Positions 6,712 to 14,254 of a stretch of DNA of 19,746 nucleotides are shown here, one piece after another; within the stretch, counting starts at the first letter, position 1; each line of letters starts with the position of its first letter. A program made the translations under genes and the position numbers. Source of the stretch: DATFYI01 sp035315125 (GTDB lineage Bacteria; Chloroflexota; Anaerolineae; Anaerolineales; Anaerolineaceae); the NCBI GenBank assembly GCA_035315125.1, contig DATFYI010000206.1, forward strand, positions 1 through 19,746. The letters run 5' to 3'. Under the pieces are notes generated by a model. The model had not been told where the DNA came from, made no database searches, and saw nothing but the letters and a program-made list of their open reading frames with translations.

Positions 6712-6740
6712 ATATTACCATATTGCGACCTTATTTTCAA
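6712..6740 (-). promoter_or_regulatory. Promoter for the conserved protein at 6219-6638
   Basis: On the minus strand: TTGAAA (6735-6740), a 17-base spacer, then TAATAT (6712-6717) preceded by TGG, making an extended -10. The start would fall near 6705, giving a leader of about 65 bases. The surrounding spacer (6639-6979, 341 bases) is very AT-rich and has no gene of its own. Confidence 0.5.
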
Positions 6741-6816
6741 ATAATATTTTTGATATATGTAAAAAAACATCCGCAACCTGTATAATGGAGCAGAATTACC
6801 AGAGGGCTATGGATTA

Positions 6817-6888
6817 ATCAGTGTCCCCCCTATTAAATGGTATAAAATAATATTTAATGAATTACAAGTTTCATCTTTAGTCACTGAT
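6817..6888 (+). promoter_or_regulatory. Nested inverted repeats enclosing an extended -10, upstream of the two-component genes
   Basis: ATCAGTG (6817-6823) and CACTGAT (6882-6888) form an outer inverted repeat; ATTAAAT (6832-6838) and ATTTAAT (6852-6858) form an inner one. The inner spacer holds TG-G-TATAAA (TG at 6838-6839, TATAAA at 6841-6846), an extended -10 box for the plus strand. A start near 6853 would give a leader of about 125 bases for the response regulator. A protein binding the inner repeat would cover the -10 box, so this may be a regulated promoter. Confidence 0.4.
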
Positions 6889-6979
6889 CCCTTTCATTAT
6901 AAATTGTATTTTTATATCAATTTCGTTATCGCCAGCATCCATAAATAGCCGGATAAGTAAGATTATAAGGGAGCCAGGC

Positions 6980-8593
6980 ATGTCGTACAAAGTGTTTTTC
7001 GTCGAAGATGAAATTGTGACTCGAGAGGGTATTCGAGATAATGTCGACTGGGAGGCCAATGGGTTTGAGTTTTGCGGTGAGGCATCGGATGGGGAAATCG
7101 CTTTACAACTGCTGCAAACCGTCAAACCGGATGTGCTGATTACCGATATCAAGATGCCTTTTATGGATGGTCTACAGCTTTGTAAAATCGTTCGAGAATG
7201 CATGCCTTCGGTTGAAATTATTATCCTGAGCGGGCATGACGAATTTGAATATGCTCAGGCTGCCATAAAATTGGGCGTTACCGAGTATTTATTGAAGCCG
7301 GTAACGGTGCAAAATCTGAATGAGGTGCTCCAAAAAATTGCTACTAAACTTGATCAGGAAAAAACAGAGAGAGACAATCTACGCAAGTTACAGGACCAGG
7401 TAGCAGAAAATCAAGCTGTTCTTGCCGAAAGATTTTTGCTCAAGTTAGTACTGGGGGCAGTTCCTTCAACAGACGCAATCGAAAAAAGTCAAGTTTTTGG
7501 GCTTGATTTGATTGCCAGATATTACCTGGTAGCCATCATTAAAACTGAATTTGCGGATCTGACAGAGCAGTTCGATTACGATGAATACAAACAAGTCCAG
7601 CAGATTATTTCCGACATCGTCGATAAAAATCCGGATGTCTTTTTATTAAAAAAAGACTGGGAAGAGCTTATCATTTTGATGAAGGGGAATACGCTGGAAT
7701 ATTTGCAAGAAGAACGAGACCTGCTATTAGATCAGATTAAACAAGAAGTGAAGGGTACCAGGTATCAGCTCGTTATTGGAGTCGGCGAACCAAAAAATCG
7801 AACCGCTTATATTTACCAGTCTTATGTTGAAGCCTTAGTAGCTATTCAAAATGCAGCGAATAGCAATCGAACAGACTCGAAAAATGTTGTTGATAAGACA
7901 GCTTTACTTAAGGTAGACAAGTCTGCCGTCGAAAATTATTTAAGGATTGGGGCAAAAGAGGATTTTGATGCGTTCTTTGACGCTTTTATCAGGCCAATCG
8001 GTGAAACTGCGTTAAAGTCATATCTGATCAAGAATTATATATTTGTCGATGTAGTTTTGGCTACAACCAAGTTTTTGGTTGAGCTGGGAGGAAATATCGA
8101 CCAGGCCTTCTCAGAATTCAATTCCATTGAAACAATCTTGGCGAATATTAAAACAATAGAACAGCTCAAAGAACAGGTATACAAGATTCTTGTCAGTGCG
8201 TTGGCATTTAGAGATAATAAAGCAGCCAACCCGTATGCGAATATCATCAAACAGGCTACAGAGTATATCGAGCATCACTACACCGATCCGAATCTGATGC
8301 TAAACGAAGCGGCTGCCCAGGTGAATCTTAGCCCCAGCTATTTCAGTGTCATCTTTAGTCAGGAAACCCACCAGACTTTTAAAGAATATCTGACTGAGAT
8401 AAGAATCAAGAAGGCTAAAGAACTCCTGCGTACCACCACCCTGAAATCCGTCGAAATTGCATATCAAATTGGTTACAGCGATCCGCACTATTTCAGTTTT
8501 GTTTTTAAGAAGAACACCGGTTTATCGCCGGCCGAATTTCGATATCAAGCTCAACCAGAACAAAAGCAGCATAAGGTTCTTTTCCACAGTTAA
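6980..8593 (+). CDS. YesN-type response regulator with AraC helix-turn-helix
   Basis: A 537-residue two-component response regulator. The N-terminal receiver domain (about 3-120) has the acidic pocket E9/D10, phospho-acceptor D56 in LITDIKMPFMDG, S84 in ILSGHDEFEYA and K106 in LLKPV. A coiled linker (about 112-150) and a long middle region (about 150-420) follow, as is usual in YesN/Lmo2376-type regulators. The C-terminal AraC DNA-binding domain (about 430-525) has both helix-turn-helix units, with NEAAAQVNLSPSYFSVIF and SVEIAYQIGYSDPHYFSFVF, and ends in the TGLSPAEFR signature. AAGGGAG lies six bases before the ATG. It is followed 33 bases later by its likely partner kinase and then by sugar-binding proteins and a CUT2 transporter, which are its likely targets. 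In the family, such pairs commonly control carbohydrate uptake genes. Confidence 0.95.
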   Translation: MSYKVFFVEDEIVTREGIRDNVDWEANGFEFCGEASDGEIALQLLQTVKPDVLITDIKMPFMDGLQLCKIVRECMPSVEIIILSGHDEFEYAQAAIKLGVTEYLLKPVTVQNLNEVLQKIATKLDQEKTERDNLRKLQDQVAENQAVLAERFLLKLVLGAVPSTDAIEKSQVFGLDLIARYYLVAIIKTEFADLTEQFDYDEYKQVQQIISDIVDKNPDVFLLKKDWEELIILMKGNTLEYLQEERDLLLDQIKQEVKGTRYQLVIGVGEPKNRTAYIYQSYVEALVAIQNAANSNRTDSKNVVDKTALLKVDKSAVENYLRIGAKEDFDAFFDAFIRPIGETALKSYLIKNYIFVDVVLATTKFLVELGGNIDQAFSEFNSIETILANIKTIEQLKEQVYKILVSALAFRDNKAANPYANIIKQATEYIEHHYTDPNLMLNEAAAQVNLSPSYFSVIFSQETHQTFKEYLTEIRIKKAKELLRTTTLKSVEIAYQIGYSDPHYFSFVFKKNTGLSPAEFRYQAQPEQKQHKVLFHS

Positions 8594-8626
8594 AATAATT
8601 TGACTAGTGGATCATAGGAGATGGGA

Positions 8627-10228
8627 ATGATCAGGAATTCTCTTTCAACAGGTTATAAGCAATTTGTAAACAGGCTCAAACCGGATAAAAATTCGATGGG
8701 TCAGCCCTTTTTCAAAATAATTAAACCGCCAGTTGACTTTATTGCAGGAATTAATCTTTCCATCCGAGCAAAAATCCTGATTTCATTATGTGTTGTGGTG
8801 CTCATCATGGGTGCAACCAATGTATTTCTGGTGGTGCAGATACTGAACTACAGCCGCCAGTACGATGACATCATTACAAACATTACTACAGCAGACAGTA
8901 TCAGTGGGACGATTAAGCCTGCCATTGATACTGAAATGTGGAGAATTGTGTCTGGTAAAGTTGATTTCCAACATGGACAGCAGTACCAGATCATTCAAGA
9001 TGTAAATGATAAATTATCGGTGATGATAGCGAATACTGATTCGCAAAAAGCCAGAATAAAACTGGTTGGAATTCAAAAAACTATGCTAACCCTCAAACAG
9101 TATGTCGATCAAATGGGAGTGCAGACCAAGACCAATAGCAGCCCGACTTACAATGAGCCGCTTTTGGAAAAGATCCAGTTTGCCTCCTCGGTTGTTGAGG
9201 GGGTCGTCCAGGATTACACCTTGTTCGAAGCACGCCAAACGGAAGGGCAATATCAAGTCATGCGTGAGGGTTTTATGCGCTGGGAGACTTTGTCTATTAT
9301 TCTGATGATTTGCGCTGTGGCCTTTTCGATCTTAACGGCTTTCAGTCTATCAAGAAGTATCTATACTCCCATTAAAAAGTTGCACGATGTGACCAAAACT
9401 ATTACCAAGAATGATTTGCAAGCTCTTATGACCAGTGAGAATGTCGATGAAATCACAGAACTGGGCATGAGCTTCAATATCATGATCGGGAAAATCAGGG
9501 ATTTGCTCGATTCTAAAATCAAGGAACAAGAAAATCTTAAAAAAGCTGAGCTAAGAGCACTGCAAGCGCAAATCAATCCTCATTTTCTATACAACACCCT
9601 GGATACGATTATCTGGATGGCAGAATCGAAGAAGACCGACCAGGTCATTGATATTGTCAGTGCATTGTCGAGCTTCTTCAGGATCAGCCTGAGCAAAGGA
9701 AAAGACTGGATCACAATTGCCGAGGAAATTGAAAGAACGCGCAGCTATTTGACCATCCAAAGGATGCGTTATTGCGATATTATGGACTTTAAAATCGAAA
9801 TGGATGAAGATGTAGCAAATTACACAATTTTGAAGCTGATTCTTCAACCGCTGGTTGAAAATGCACTTTATCACGGTATTAAAAATAAAAGACAGGGTGG
9901 CACGATAACCGTGCGAGCAAAACAAAAGAATGTCAATGAGATTCTGATTGAAGTAGAAGATGACGGCATCGGTTTTACCTCCGAAAAACTGGCTCAGCTT
10001 CAGGCGGAGCTGGATAATGATTCTGGCGAAATCAGGTTGGAAACCGGCTTTGGTATTGGCAACGTCAACCAACGCACCAAGCTCTATTATGGAAAGCAAT
10101 ACGGGCTTTCAGTCCGCAGTGAATACAACACTGGAACTTGCGTCACGCTGGTCATCCCGGCAAAAAAGGAAGAAGGTATAGAGAACGATCAACCGAATCT
10201 GATCGGAAGAATGGAGCTGGCCCAATGA
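8627..10228 (+). CDS. YesM-type sensor histidine kinase (start at second ATG)
   Basis: A membrane sensor kinase of the His_kinase/HATPase_c YesM class. In the 533-residue form started here, helix one lies near 48-72 (KILISLCVVVLIMGATNVFL), an extracytoplasmic domain of about 140 residues follows, then helix two near 223-243, a HAMP-like linker and a catalytic core. The phospho-acceptor is H319 in QAQINPHFLYNTLD. The ATPase shows the N box PLVENALYHG (N412), the G1 box VEDDGIGF and the G2 loop ETGFGIGNVNQR. ATG at 8621 touches AGGAG directly, whereas ATG at 8627 has a six-base spacer and is preferred. Its external domain is short and helical with no known ligand fold, so it may read sugar status through the binding protein whose gene overlaps its stop codon. 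Confidence 0.94.
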   Translation: MIRNSLSTGYKQFVNRLKPDKNSMGQPFFKIIKPPVDFIAGINLSIRAKILISLCVVVLIMGATNVFLVVQILNYSRQYDDIITNITTADSISGTIKPAIDTEMWRIVSGKVDFQHGQQYQIIQDVNDKLSVMIANTDSQKARIKLVGIQKTMLTLKQYVDQMGVQTKTNSSPTYNEPLLEKIQFASSVVEGVVQDYTLFEARQTEGQYQVMREGFMRWETLSIILMICAVAFSILTAFSLSRSIYTPIKKLHDVTKTITKNDLQALMTSENVDEITELGMSFNIMIGKIRDLLDSKIKEQENLKKAELRALQAQINPHFLYNTLDTIIWMAESKKTDQVIDIVSALSSFFRISLSKGKDWITIAEEIERTRSYLTIQRMRYCDIMDFKIEMDEDVANYTILKLILQPLVENALYHGIKNKRQGGTITVRAKQKNVNEILIEVEDDGIGFTSEKLAQLQAELDNDSGEIRLETGFGIGNVNQRTKLYYGKQYGLSVRSEYNTGTCVTLVIPAKKEEGIENDQPNLIGRMELAQ

Positions 10229-11232
10229 AGATCTTGCCGTTTTTAAGATTAATGCTTGTATCATCCATTCTTTTTATGGCAATTGGCTGTAGCTCGTCAA
10301 ATTCCCCTTTGCCAACCCAGACGCTAACGACTCCTGCAGGAGGAAAACCTTTAAAAACTTATCAAGATATCATCGTTGGATTTGCTCAGATTGGGGCAGA
10401 AAGTGAGTGGCGTGAGGCTGATACAAAGTCAATTAAGGATACGGCTGATAAACTAAATGTAGAGCTCAAATTCTCGGATGCACAACAAAAACAAGAAAAC
10501 CAGATTGCAGCACTGCGCTCGTTTATTGTCCAGAAAGTAGATGTAATTGGAATTTCGCCGGTAGTAGAAACGGGTTGGGATGAGGTATTTAAGGAAGCCA
10601 AAGATGCAGGTATCCCGATCATCCTGGTCGACCGACGTGCGGATGTCCCTGAGGATCTTTACGTAAGTTATATGGGTTCAGACTTTTTAGAGGAAGGGCG
10701 TAACGCCGCACGCCAGATGGTCAGGCTGACGAATGGCAAGGCTAACATCGTAGAGTTGGTGGGTACGACCGGTTCTGCGCCCGCCAATGATCGCTATAAG
10801 GGTTTTCGCGAGATCTTAAAAGATTATCCGGATATGAAGATTATTGATTCTCAAGATGGCGACTTTACCCGCGGCCAGGGCAAAGAGGTTATGGAAACCT
10901 TCTTGAAAGAATACGGCAAGAATATAACTGCTCTATTTGCCCATAATGACGACATGGCCCTCGGTGCTATCGATGCGATTGAAGAATATGGCCTCAGACC
11001 AGGTGTAGACATCAAGATCGTATCCGTCGATGCCACACACGACGCCTTTGAAGCCATGATTGCCGGGAAATTGAATGCCACCGTAGAATGCAACCCGCTG
11101 CTTGGTCCAGCGTTTTTTGAAACAGCTCTAAAGGTGGTCAATGGCGAATCTGTTCCCAAGTGGGTGCCTTCGAAGGAAGGCGTTTTTCTGCCATTCAATG
11201 CAGCGGAAATATTGCCAACCCGAAAATATTAA
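10225..11232 (+). CDS. Sugar-binding lipoprotein (YtfQ-like), coupled to the kinase; likely sensory subunit
   Basis: A 335-residue Peripla_BP_4 lipoprotein. The ATG overlaps the kinase stop as ATGA, and an in-frame upstream extension to 10138 is rejected because a lipoprotein signal begins here: SSILFMAIGC (residues 13-22), lipidation at C22. The mature protein closely follows Escherichia coli YtfQ, the galactofuranose-binding protein, with GAESEWREADTKS (58-70), SDAQQKQENQI (84-94), SPVVETGWDEVF (111-122), LVDRRAD, DSQDGDFTRGQGKEVME and AHNDDMALGAI. It ends PTRKY, as does the second binding protein at 11538, so the two are paralogues. Being translationally coupled to the kinase and separated from the transporter genes suggests it presents bound sugar to the kinase; it could also simply serve the transporter. 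Confidence 0.92.
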   Translation: MKILPFLRLMLVSSILFMAIGCSSSNSPLPTQTLTTPAGGKPLKTYQDIIVGFAQIGAESEWREADTKSIKDTADKLNVELKFSDAQQKQENQIAALRSFIVQKVDVIGISPVVETGWDEVFKEAKDAGIPIILVDRRADVPEDLYVSYMGSDFLEEGRNAARQMVRLTNGKANIVELVGTTGSAPANDRYKGFREILKDYPDMKIIDSQDGDFTRGQGKEVMETFLKEYGKNITALFAHNDDMALGAIDAIEEYGLRPGVDIKIVSVDATHDAFEAMIAGKLNATVECNPLLGPAFFETALKVVNGESVPKWVPSKEGVFLPFNAAEILPTRKY

Positions 11233-11262
11233 CAGAAACCAAGGGCAAGTTACACTAATTTA

Positions 11263-11297
11263 GACACATTGATAAAAAATCGGTGGGAAAATGTGTC
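11263..11297. promoter_or_regulatory. Inverted repeat after the first binding-protein gene
   Basis: GACACATT (11263-11270) and AATGTGTC (11290-11297) are a perfect 8-base inverted repeat with a 19-base spacer, 30 bases after the stop at 11232. There is no T-tract directly after it, so it is more likely an operator or mRNA 3' structure than an intrinsic terminator. Confidence 0.35.
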
Positions 11298-11399
11298 AAT
11301 CGTATATTATTTAACCTCTATCTCAAAAAATTACCCACGCAGAATAAACCAGCGCATTTTCCATGGGATAGATAAGTGTAAATCATACTCATTGCTTAC

Positions 11400-11413
11400 G
11401 TAAATTAATTTAC
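11400..11413. promoter_or_regulatory. Palindromic operator candidate before the second binding-protein gene
   Basis: GTAAATTAATTTAC is a perfect 14-base palindrome, overlapped on its left by another, TTACGTAA (11396-11403). A further imperfect dyad is centred on CCCGGG at 11457-11476. The 305-base spacer 11233-11537 holds no gene, only these signals and the repeat at 11263-11297. No clear -35/-10 pair stands out, so the promoter may need an activator such as the AraC-type regulator at 6980. Confidence 0.4.
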
Positions 11414-11537
11414 TTCTCCCCTTAAAGTTGGTAACTTGTATGTACGAGATCAAGGCCTTTCTTCCCGGGAGAAAAGCCAGATGATCGATCGAATACCCAC
11501 CCAGTTTTCTATACATACAATAGAAGGAGAGAGGCAC

Positions 11538-12608
11538 ATGAAGATCACAAAAGTTCTTGTTGTAGTAATGACATTGGTGATGGTAATGAGCGCCTTTGGT
11601 TGCGCACCAGCAGCTCCTGCAGCTACTCAAGCTCCGGCTGCTCCAGTTGCTCCAGCTGCACCTGCAGCTACCCAACCGCCAGCTGCACCAGCGGCTGCAA
11701 AAGCTTTTGGCGAGGCAGCATGCGGTCCCAATTGCACCTATAAAGATATGACCATGTGCTTCCCGCAGCTCGGTGCTGAGAGCGACTGGCGGACTGCTGA
11801 TACTGCTTCCTTCAAAGATGAAGCCGCCAAAGATGGCTTCACTTTGGTGTTCTCTGACGCCCAGCAGAAACAGGAAAATCAGATCTCGGCTGTACGCGCC
11901 TGTATCCAGCAGGGAGTCAGTGTGATTGCGCTGCCCCCAGTGGTAGAAGATGGTTGGGACGCTGTTTTGACTGAAGCCCATAATGCCAGTATCCCCGTTA
12001 TTATTGTGGACCGCTCTGTCAGTGCTGATAAATCCTTGTATGCGGCTCACATTGGTTCCGATATGGTATTGGAAGGCAAACGCGCTGCCTTAGAAATGAA
12101 TAAGTTGCTGCCGAATGGTGGCGCCGTTCTTGAACTGTCTGGCACTACTGGCTCTGGTGCAGCTGTTGGCCGCAGTCAAGGCTTCAAAGATAACCTTAAT
12201 GCCAACATCAAGATTTTGGATTCCCAGACGGGCAACTTTACCCGTGCGGAAGCTCTTCCTGTGATGCAGGCTTTCCTGAAGAAATATAAAGCCGGTACTG
12301 ATTTCCAGGGCGTTGAAATCCAGAATGACGATATGGGCCTTGGCGCTATCGAAGCGATGAAGGCCGCCGGTGTCAAACCCGGCGATCTAAAGATCGTGTC
12401 CTATGATGGTACGCGCGGTGGCTTCCAGGCAATGATTGACGGATGGTTCCAGGCTGATGTGGAATGCAATCCATTGCTGGGACCGCAGGTTGCGGATATG
12501 GCCTTGAAACTCATGAATGGCACAGCGATTGACCATGAAGTGCTCACCAATGAAACTGTCTATTATCCTGACAAAGCCGCTGAATTGCTGCCAACTCGTA
12601 AGTACTAA
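11538..12608 (+). CDS. ytfQ: Sugar-binding lipoprotein of a CUT2 ABC importer, YtfQ-type
   Basis: A 356-residue solute-binding lipoprotein that captures sugar outside the membrane and delivers it to the permeases. The start is the ATG at 11538, eight bases after AAGGAG; an in-frame extension to 11436 has no ribosome binding site and would bury the signal. The lipobox is SAFGC (18-22). An Ala/Pro-rich linker (about 23-55) follows, unlike the shorter linker of its paralogue at 10225. The Peripla_BP_4 body shows LGAESDWRTADTASF (78-92), SDAQQKQENQI (106-116), LPPVVEDGWDAVL, IIVDRSV, DSQTGNFTRAEA, QNDDMGLGAIEAM and PTRKY at the end. These match YtfQ of E. coli, and gene order downstream is the same. 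The ligand is therefore probably galactofuranose or a related hexose, by homology only. Confidence 0.93.
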   Translation: MKITKVLVVVMTLVMVMSAFGCAPAAPAATQAPAAPVAPAAPAATQPPAAPAAAKAFGEAACGPNCTYKDMTMCFPQLGAESDWRTADTASFKDEAAKDGFTLVFSDAQQKQENQISAVRACIQQGVSVIALPPVVEDGWDAVLTEAHNASIPVIIVDRSVSADKSLYAAHIGSDMVLEGKRAALEMNKLLPNGGAVLELSGTTGSGAAVGRSQGFKDNLNANIKILDSQTGNFTRAEALPVMQAFLKKYKAGTDFQGVEIQNDDMGLGAIEAMKAAGVKPGDLKIVSYDGTRGGFQAMIDGWFQADVECNPLLGPQVADMALKLMNGTAIDHEVLTNETVYYPDKAAELLPTRKY

Positions 12609-12658
12609 AATTCATTGCATGAAGTCTATGTACCTTTACACGGACTGATCTAGTTAGA

Positions 12659-12693
12659 CAGGGGAGCGGCGCCAACCAAACGCCGCTTCCCTG
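12659..12693 (+). terminator. GC-rich hairpin between binding-protein and ATPase genes
   Basis: CAGGGGAGCGGCG (12659-12671) pairs with CGCCGCTTCCCTG (12681-12693) through 13 base pairs including one G-U, with a nine-base loop. No T-tract follows, so full termination is unlikely. Such stems after solute-binding-protein genes usually block 3' decay or cause partial termination, leaving the binding protein more abundant than the ATPase and permeases. TATAAT at 12703-12708 lies just beyond but without a good -35. Confidence 0.6.
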
Positions 12694-12739
12694 GTATAAG
12701 TTTATAATTAAAGTAAAGTGCTGAAAGTAGGTTACTTCC

Positions 12740-14254
12740 ATGACAGACACGCCGGCCCTTGTAAAATTGCAGGGAATCAGTAAATCCTTTCCTGGGGTGG
12801 TCGCACTCGAGGATGTTGATTTTATATTGAATAAAGGTGAAATCCATGCTTTGATGGGCGAAAATGGAGCTGGAAAATCCACCCTTATCAAGATTTTGAC
12901 CGGGGTAGAGCATCCTGATTCGGGCACCATCGAATTGGATGGAAAACTCGTACAGGTACGATCGCCCCAGCATTCTCAAGAGCTTGGTATAAGCACGGTT
13001 TATCAGGAAGTTAATCTTTGCACAAATGTATCTGTTGCTGAAAATATCATGTTGGGGCATGAGCCTCATCGTTTCGGGAGTATTGACTGGCGAAAGATGA
13101 ATGAAATGGCTCATATGGCGATTAATCGCTTGAGCCTTGATATCGACGTAACTCAGCCTCTTGGAAGTTTTTCTGTTGCGATCCAGCAAATGGTTGCCAT
13201 CAGCCGCGCGTTGGAAGGTCTGTCGTCTCAGGTGCTGATTTTAGATGAGCCTACGTCCAGCCTGGATATGCATGAGACGAACCTGCTGTTTGATGTGATG
13301 CGTAAATTGAAAAGCGAGGGCATTGGAATTATTTTCATCACTCATTTCCTGGATCAGGTCTATCAAGTTGCTGACCGGATCACCGTACTTCGTAATGGCA
13401 AACTGGTTGGCACATATAAAGCTGCCACTCTGGCGCGGGTTGAGTTGGTTGCCAAAATGTTAGGACGCAATTTGACCGATCTGAACGCGATATCTAAAGT
13501 GAAAACCCAGGAGGAGGAAAAGAAGGAAAAAGAACTTTTGGTTGCAGCAAAGGATCTAGGCCTGAAAGGCTCACTGGAGCCAATGGACCTGGAGCTTTAC
13601 GCCCATGAGATATTGGGGATCGCTGGACTGCTGGGCTCCGGACGCACAGAGATGGCAGATTTGATCTTTGGAATTGATTCCCCGGACAATGGTACGATTG
13701 TCGTGTGCGGCGAGATTATGAAACGTCATTCTCCCCTCGAATCACTTAAACGCGGAATTGCCCTCTGTCCTGAAGATCGTAAGGCAGAAGGAATTGTAGG
13801 AGACCTGACCGTACGCGAAAATATTATTCTTGCCTTGCAAGCTAGTTATGGGTGGTTTAAGTTCCTGTCCAAACAAAGACAGACTGAAATTGCCGAGAAG
13901 TATATTAAGTTGCTGGGGATCGTTACACCTTCTTCTGATCAATTAGTCAAGAATTTAAGCGGCGGCAATCAGCAGAAAGTTATTCTTGCCCGCTGGCTTG
14001 CGACGAATCCCAGGGTTTTGATTTTGGATGAACCCACGCGTGGCATTGATGTTGGAGCAAAAGCTGAAATCCAAAAACTGGTTGTGGAATTGGCAGAGGA
14101 AGGTAAATCTTGTGTGTTCATCTCTTCTGAGATGGAGGAAGTACTACGCATTAGTGATCGTATCGCAGTGTTGCGTGATCATAAAAAAGTCGCTGAATAT
14201 TCTTGCGGCGTGGACGATAAGACTCTGATCCATACCATGGCAGGAGAATTATGA
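12740..14254 (+). CDS. ytfR: CUT2 sugar ABC importer ATPase with two nucleotide-binding domains
   Basis: A 504-residue double ATPase that energises sugar import. The first domain has Walker A GENGAGKST (40-48), a relaxed signature SVAIQQMVAISRAL, Walker B VLILDEPTSSLD with E170, and the switch H202. The second has the degenerate Walker A usual for this class (GLLGSGRTEM, 297-305), the signature LSGGNQQKV (406-414) and Walker B VLILDEPTRGIDVGAK with E431. The size and the one-competent, one-degenerate pattern fit RbsA, MglA, XylG and YtfR. A charged Lys/Glu-rich stretch (about 254-266) joins the domains. Position between a YtfQ-like binding protein and YtfT/YjfF-like permeases supports YtfR. 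The ribosome binding site is poor (GTAGG eight bases before the ATG), consistent with lower expression than the binding protein. The stop overlaps the next ATG as ATGA. Confidence 0.94.
   Translation: MTDTPALVKLQGISKSFPGVVALEDVDFILNKGEIHALMGENGAGKSTLIKILTGVEHPDSGTIELDGKLVQVRSPQHSQELGISTVYQEVNLCTNVSVAENIMLGHEPHRFGSIDWRKMNEMAHMAINRLSLDIDVTQPLGSFSVAIQQMVAISRALEGLSSQVLILDEPTSSLDMHETNLLFDVMRKLKSEGIGIIFITHFLDQVYQVADRITVLRNGKLVGTYKAATLARVELVAKMLGRNLTDLNAISKVKTQEEEKKEKELLVAAKDLGLKGSLEPMDLELYAHEILGIAGLLGSGRTEMADLIFGIDSPDNGTIVVCGEIMKRHSPLESLKRGIALCPEDRKAEGIVGDLTVRENIILALQASYGWFKFLSKQRQTEIAEKYIKLLGIVTPSSDQLVKNLSGGNQQKVILARWLATNPRVLILDEPTRGIDVGAKAEIQKLVVELAEEGKSCVFISSEMEEVLRISDRIAVLRDHKKVAEYSCGVDDKTLIHTMAGEL

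Noticed and set aside
6681..6720. TA-rich run as a repeat or origin element
   Set aside because: It is low-complexity AT sequence without DnaA boxes or regular repeat units; only the minus-strand promoter inside it was kept.
6224..6817. A 197-codon plus-strand frame opposite the conserved protein
   Set aside because: The minus-strand protein has a conserved family pattern, a ribosome binding site and a promoter, and the plus frame has none of these.
10138..10224. Upstream in-frame extension of the first binding protein
   Set aside because: It overlaps the kinase, has no ribosome binding site, and would place 29 charged residues before a clear lipoprotein signal that starts at 10225.
11436..11537. 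Upstream in-frame extension of the second binding protein
   Set aside because: AAGGAG is placed for the ATG at 11538, and the signal peptide begins there.
12703..12708. TATAAT before the ATPase gene as an internal promoter
   Set aside because: No matching -35 is found at a usable distance; it is an AT-rich patch next to the hairpin.
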